Source of the DNA: Serendipita indica DSM 11827
Taxonomy: Eukaryota > Basidiomycota > Agaricomycetes > Sebacinales > Serendipitaceae
Assembly (NCBI GenBank): GCA_910890315.1
Contig: CAJVGD010000012.1
Location: 1,178,001-1,242,000 of the forward strand
DNA: 64,000 nt
Reading direction: 5' to 3'
Position 1 is the stretch's first letter; the number at the start of each line of letters is the position of its first letter. The position numbers and the translations under genes are program-made. Positions 58,372 to 64,000 of this stretch are shown one piece after another. The notes below the pieces were generated by a model that was given only the letters and a program-made list of their open reading frames with translations, had not been told where the DNA came from and made no database searches.

Positions 58372-61300
58372 ATGTCAAGTCTTCGCTCACGGTTGAAAGG
58401 CATTATACGCAGCTCTAACCCGTCCTCGCAAACGATGAACGAGGAAGCGCGTATTACCCCTTCGAATCTGAACAAACCAACGACATCCAAGTTCAAATAC
58501 AAGGCGGATGATCTTGGTTTCCTCGAACTCGCGTCAGGAACTAATCCTATCGTCGAGTGAGTGAACGGATTGCTTGCGCGCTGAACCTCGAGCTCACCAT
58601 GTCAGCATTATCGCCATCCATGGCTTGGATGGCCATAGAGAGAGGACATGGACGGCGGGAAATGGCGTCTTATGGCTTCGAGATCTCCTCAGCATCGACA
58701 TACCCAACGCACGAATACTCGTGTATGGCTACGACGCCGACACTCGAAGCCGAGAGTGTGTCTCGACGCAGACAATATACCAACACGCCGACAAGTTTCT
58801 CAAATCCCTCTCGAGACAACGCATTGATCATCCACGAGTGAGTAAATGTCCACCCCTACTTCTCGTCGTCTCAACAACCGCAGAGACCAATCATTTTCAT
58901 TGCGCATAGCTTGGGAGGCATTGTGCTCAAACAGGTAATACGTCTCACTGCGCACGTACTTGCTCTGATAGTCAACCAAGGCACTCGGCCTTTGTCATAG
59001 CGAGAGTGTGGGCTCAAAAAATGACTTTCGGGACATCCTGGTGTCAACTCACGCTGTTCTCTTCTTCGGAACACCACACTACGGCGTCAACGGCGTTGAG
59101 CTTTTGCACACCATGAACAGGCTACTGTCGGTGTACTTGAAGACGACAAAGGTTATCGTCCAGAATCTCAAGAAGAACTCGCCAGCATTAGAAAACATCC
59201 AGAGGTCGTACACGTCGGCTAGCAAAGAGATTGAAAACGTTCTATTTTACGAAGTGTATCCAACCCCGATCATTGGTGGTAAAAGAAAAATGGTATGTGC
59301 GATGGATCTTGCTTCTTGGAGGCTGAAGTGCGTAGATTGTGCCGTATAACTCTGCCACCGTCGCTGGGGATTGTCAGGCAACTGAAGAAGGACTGGACGC
59401 TGACCATTGTGAAATGGTCAAGTTTCGCGACTCAGGCCACGTGAATTATGCAACTGTTCTTTCCTACCTCAAGCAGCACGTTGAAGGAGCCACCGCTGGG
59501 GTGACAAAGAAGTGGTGTACCGAGGACGCATATCGAGGTTCGTGGACCGCTGGTATTGCTTCAAACCAATAAATATCTCCAGATCTGGCGAATAGAGAAG
59601 ATCTATCGCCGAATGAGGTTGTCCTACCAAAGCCTCGTTTGACTGTGTCAAGACACTACATCGATAGGCCACGGATTCATTTCCTTATCACACGACATCT
59701 CCTCCCAAGTAGTCCTGTGCGACGACAACCCCGGTGTATCTTACACGGGATTGGAGGTGCCGGTAAAACTCAGCTCGCTACAAAGTGGATTCGTGACAAC
59801 GAAAACAGGTACGCAGTCTCCGATTATTTGGAGATCTCTCATTAGTAGCTAGATTCACTCGTGTGATTTTCGTCGACGCATCCAACCAGACTCGATTGGA
59901 GAAAGATTTGGAACTTTCGGTTCGAGTTTTAGGCCCAGAATACAGCGAGATGACCTGGAATGATGCGGTTGCATACCTGGATAAGACGGCAAAAGGCTGG
60001 TTGCTGTTCTTCGACAATGCCGATTCTCCAGATCTCGACCTTCGCCCATACCTCCCTGTTTCCACTCATGGAGCAGTTTTGATCACCACTCGAAATGGTG
60101 AATGCGTTGACTACGCTCCAGATGGCGCAGTTCTTGTCGGTGATCTGGAGGAGAACGAGGCGATCGAGCTCCTTCATAGAGTGGCTAACGTCACACCTCA
60201 AAATGACGCCGAGTCCGTCAAGATTGTCAGAGAGTTGGGGATGCTAGCGCTCGCCATCACTCAGGCAGGGGCATATATTCGCAAGACACGGCGCCTCGAT
60301 ACGTACCTCGACACGTTTCGTAAACATCGAGATCGCCTTATGCGCAAGAAGCCGGGTCTCGGCAGCGAATATACCTCGTCGACATACACTGCATTCGACC
60401 TGTCCTTCGACTGCCTTCCCACACAGGCACAAGAGCTCCTAAAACTCTGCGCGTTTCTTCATCACTCTGCCATTCCAATCTTTCTATTTGAAGAATCAAC
60501 AAAGAATGGTTTCACTACATACCCCGTTCTGAATGGCTGCCCCCCTCCGGAGAGTGACAAGGCCTTGATGTCAAACCTTGAAGAAATCCTGGGCTCTGCG
60601 TGGGACGCGCTTGAATTCCAGGAGATCGTTGAATCGGCGTATCGTGCGTCGTTCATCGACGTTTCGAATGACGGTTTAGTCTACGGCGTACACCCCCTCC
60701 TTCAGGTGTATATCAAGGACCGTCTCAACGCAGATGAGAACCGGTTCTACTCACAAATGACAGCAAAACTGCTCCTTGGAGCCATTCGGCCAGCCAAAGG
60801 TAGCAATGCGCATCTTTGGCCGTTGCTTCCCCATGCTGCCATTATACATTTGTCCATGAAATTGGAGCATGTGGCTTACGCGTTGGCATTTTACACACTT
60901 TACGAGTCCTTAGGTGATTGGAACGCGTGTCGAGAACTGCTGGCGGCTATTCTTTCCCAGCTTCGGCAGGACAATGGAGAAAGACATGGAAATTCCCTCT
61001 GGGTTATGTCCGCGCTTGCCATTGCATTAAACAGGTGCGGTCGGTTGGACGAGGCGGAGAAGATTAAACGAGAGGTGCTCGCCCTGGAGTTGGAGATCCT
61101 TGGCAGGCGCCATCCAGACACAATTTCGGCAATGGGTAACCTTGCGAGTACACTGTCTGACCGTGGTCAGTGGGTCGAGGCGGAAAGGATTCAACGAGAG
61201 GTGCTCGCCCTACGGTTGGAGATCCTTGGAGGACGCCATCCACACACAATTTGGGCAATGGGTAACCTTGCAAGCACACTGTCCGACCGCGGTCAGTACG

Positions 61301-62587
61301 TCGAGGCGGAAAAGATTAAGCGAGAGGTGCTCGCCCTACGGTTGGAGATCCTTGGGGGACGCCATCCACACACAATTTCCGCAATGAATAACCTTGCGAG
61401 TACACTGTCTGGCCGTGGTCAGTGGGTCGAGGCGGAAAGGATTCAACGAGAGGTGCTCGCCCTACGGTTGGAGATCCTTGGAGGACGCCATCCACACACA
61501 ATTTCGGCAATGAATAACCTTGCGAGTACACTGTCTGACCGTGGTCAGTGGGTCGAGGCGGAAAGGATTCAACGAGAGGTGCTCGCCCTACGGTTGGAGA
61601 TCCTTGGAGGACGCCATCCACACACAATTTGGGCAATGGGTAACCTTGCACACACGCTGGCTGACCGCGGTCAGTGGGTCGAGGCGGAAAAGATTAAGCG
61701 AGAGGTGCTCGCCCTACGGTTGGAGATCCTTGGGGGACGCCATCCACACACAATTTCCGCAATGAATAACCTTGCGAGTACACTGTATGACCGTGGTCAG
61801 TGGGTCGAGGCGGAAAGATTAACGAGAGGTGCTCGCCCTACGGTTGGAGATCCTTGGAGGACGCCATCCACACACAATTTCCGCAATGAATAACCTTGCG
61901 AGTACACTGTCTGACCGTGGTCAGTGGGTCGAGGCGGAAAGGATTCAACGAGAGGTGCTCGCCTTATGGTTGGAGATCCTTGGAGGACGCCATCCACACA
62001 CAATTTGGGCAATGGGTAACCTTGCAAGCACACTGTCCGACCGCGGTCAGTACGTCGAGGCGGAAAAGATGGGACGAGAGGTGCTCGCCCTACGGTTGGA
62101 GATCCTTGGACAACGCCATCCACATACCATCCGGGCAATGAAGGACGTCGCAAATATCTTACATGATTGTTGTCAATTTGAAGCAGCGGAAAATCTCCAA
62201 CGTGAGGCGCTCAATCTGCGGCTTGAGATCCTTGGAGGGCGGCATCCTGACACTATATCAGCTATGAGCAACCTCGCCGCTACTTCATACCGTCGTGGTC
62301 TACTGGAGGATGCCGAGAAACTGCAACGAAAGGCAGTTGCCCTCCGGCTCGAGATATTGGGCCGAGAGCATCCTCGCTCCCTTGATGCCTGCTATAACCT
62401 AGCTCTCATGTTATACGAGGGCAATCAGCTCGACGAGGCGACCAAGCTTCTACAGGAGACCATGGCACTACGCGTCGTGATGTTTGGTGCTGACCACACT
62501 CACACTCGCCGTCCACAACAACTTCTCAATGACCTCGTGTCTGGACAGCCTCCTGGTCTTCAAACTCATACATTTTTGCTTTCGTAA
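58372..62587 (+). CDS. NLR-like protein 2: serine hydrolase, NB-ARC, homogenised TPR array, one frame shift
   Basis: Exons 58372-58556, 58606-58837, 58884-58934, 58981-59292, 59336-59537, 59583-59808 and 59853-62587 mirror NLR1. The hydrolase elbow is IAHSLGG, followed by VLFFGTPHYG; the P-loop is GIGGAGKTQLA and Walker B WLLFFDNAD, then VHPLLQVYIKDR before the TPRs. From 61069 nine TPR units of 126 bp are almost identical, then three are diverged. Between the sixth and seventh units (about 61815-61823) two bases are missing relative to the other units, so the frame shifts and a stop follows at 61893; the array then resumes in the original frame to 62587. Either the gene is truncated after six near-identical TPRs or the assembly erred in the array. 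Confidence 0.82.
61069..62200 (+). repeat. Nine tandem 126-bp TPR-coding units
   Basis: The landmark GAGGTGCTC recurs at 61072, 61198, 61324, 61450, 61576, 61702, 61826, 61952 and 62078. The spacing is 126 bp throughout except for the 2-bp shortfall before 61826. Units differ mainly at a few codons. Each codes one 42-residue TPR. Confidence 0.95.
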
Positions 62588-63375
62588 ATACATTATTTGT
62601 ACTTCGACCGTCTGTACTATGAGATCATGATTCCGAGGACCAGCCGCGGTGGTGACACAACCTTGGCCTCCGCCGCGTGTGTCGCCACAGACAACTTGCG
62701 TTTATTCGTCGTGCATCTCTTGTATTTTCATTTCAAGCTATCAACGACGCGCTATACCGCCAAATCTTCATCAATTAGCCGTCATTTTTCACTTCTCAGT
62801 ACCCACGCTAAGCGCTCTATTTGAATAGGGAGGGATACATCTACGTAAGGCTTCAGCCACATTCAATGAAGAACTTGTCCGGCTTTGCCGCTTTGAATGA
62901 CGTCGGGTTGGTGACGGTTGGTGTAGGCTACTCTTTTTGAACATTTTATAGTTCGGAGCACGAGTTCACGGGACTCCCATTTGATGTTAGGAAACGTTGT
63001 TCGACCATGACCTCCGCTGCTATGGGTCTGACTGACGACCCATTACATGGTTCTGTATATCTCCATGTTTATATATTCAATAGACTTGCTTTGGTGTATA
63101 CGTACTGTCTAAACACATGTCCGGCCACTCTCATCTGGCCTGTCGGTACAGAAAGAGACAGCATCAAGGACATCGACAAAGCGACGAAAAGTTGGGGGAC
63201 GATATTCTGGGAGAACTCAAGTCCTTATATGCAACATATAACTGCAATTACATCGTGTTTTGTCGTATAATAACGTGAATGGTGCTGGCAGACGCCGGCT
63301 CGCTTGGCCAGTCTCCGGTATTGTCCTTGTTGAACCGCCGCTTACGCTTGTTCTCCACCAGTTTGGCCAGAGAGG
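62588..63375. other. Spacer between NLR-like genes 2 and 3, repeat of the NLR2 upstream region
   Basis: From about 62821 the sequence follows the NLR2 upstream region (from about 57850) with many substitutions and small indels. No gene is supported. Confidence 0.55.
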
Positions 63376-64000
63376 ATGTCAAGTCCTCATTCGTGGTTTA
63401 AATGCATTCTTCGTATTTCCAGCGACCGAACAATAGTCACGTCGCGTTTAATCTCAAGATACGGCCACAGACGCTGGCCGGCACTGGGCCATCCAACCGG
63501 TCTTCCTCAGATTCAACGACGATCATTCGACGTCCGACTATTCAGTAAGAGACACATCATCTGTTCCGCACAGTTTTGAACAGAATAACGCCAGGTGCCT
63601 GCTCGCCTACCAAAGGCTTTCTACGCTTTTCCAAACCATCAACAGAAATAACCGATAAGGCAACCGATAAGGCAATTGCTACTCCCGACTTGGATGCTAG
63701 TAAACCGTCAAGCCTAGGAGACCAACCAAAGGGGGTTCAACTTGGTTTTCTGGAGCTTGCGTCAGGCAAGGATCCCATCGTCGAGTGAGTGATTCCAACG
63801 TCCTACGCATCAGTTCCAGAGCTCAATTTGTCAGCATTATCGCCATTCACGGGTTGGATGGCCACAGAGAGAAAACGTGGACGGCAGACAATGGCGTCTT
63901 GTGGCTTCGAGACCTCCTCTCCGTCGACATTCCCAACGCTCGGATCCTCGTGTATGGCTACGACGCCGACACTCGCAGTCGAGAGTGTGTCTCGACGCAG
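63376..64000 (+). CDS. NLR-like protein 3, partial at window end
   Basis: An ATG at 63376 aligns with the NLR2 start and its first 50 bp or so match. A second stretch (63576-63786) matches the rest of exon 1 of NLR1/NLR2 and ends LGFLELASGKDPIVE at the same GTGAGT donor; it has no ATG of its own. The next exon starts at 63836 with AIHGLDGHREKTW and runs off the window in the hydrolase domain. The two halves of exon 1 are not in one open frame, so either an extra intron is spliced or the start is damaged. The visible hydrolase part is intact. Confidence 0.65.

Noticed and set aside
61064-61651. Repetitive minus-strand frames across the TPR array
   Set aside because: They only mirror the 126-bp periodicity of the plus-strand TPR units.
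61069-62200. Regular repeats considered as a CRISPR or satellite array
   Set aside because: Units are contiguous, 126 bp, coding and continuous with the NB-ARC exon; there are no unique spacers and the genome is eukaryotic.

Overview
The window is nuclear DNA of a filamentous basidiomycete. Genes are dense, most introns are 45-60 bp with GT..AG ends, and the gene content (Mediator 14, SCY1-like pseudokinase, gamma-tubulin complex component, MCM2, FIT protein, GH31 glucosidase, expanded P450, F-box and NB-ARC/TPR families) fits an Agaricomycete. The Rhizoctonia/Ceratobasidium group is my best guess; that placement is inference, not a search result.

Layout. 1-3.4 kb: a broken Ty3/Gypsy retroelement followed by two facing copies of a gag start that form a large inverted repeat; a tRNA-like relic lies at 3.63 kb. 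4.9-5.5 kb: a small DUF3224-like gene. 5.6-6.6 kb: a FIT-type lipid-droplet membrane protein. 6.6-21.3 kb: an accessory block with three intact paralogous P450 genes (all minus, identical nine-exon structure) and two F-box paralogs (plus), separated by spacers of 1-2 kb. 22.9-26.1 kb: a secreted GH31 alpha-glucosidase with an 8-nt exon at its active site.

26.2-48.4 kb is a compact housekeeping island: MED14, SCYL1/Cex1, a class 3 lipase, an F-box protein, a gamma-tubulin complex component, an unknown 363-aa protein, an unknown 98-aa protein and MCM2.

48.7-64 kb is a second accessory block built by tandem duplication. It holds two short-chain dehydrogenase copies (one with an altered end, one a pseudogene), an orphan F-box 3' end, and three copies (the last cut by the window edge) of a fungal NLR-like gene with the order serine-hydrolase domain, NB-ARC, TPR. 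The second NLR carries nine nearly identical 126-bp TPR units, and the NB-ARC segments of copies 1 and 2 share an almost identical tract inside otherwise diverged genes. Internal repeat amplification plus conversion between paralogs is the pattern expected of a fast-evolving recognition locus, and it is the most interesting system here.

Exon coordinates were worked out by hand from frame, splice signals and comparison among paralogs. All sums are in frame, but no transcript evidence was available.
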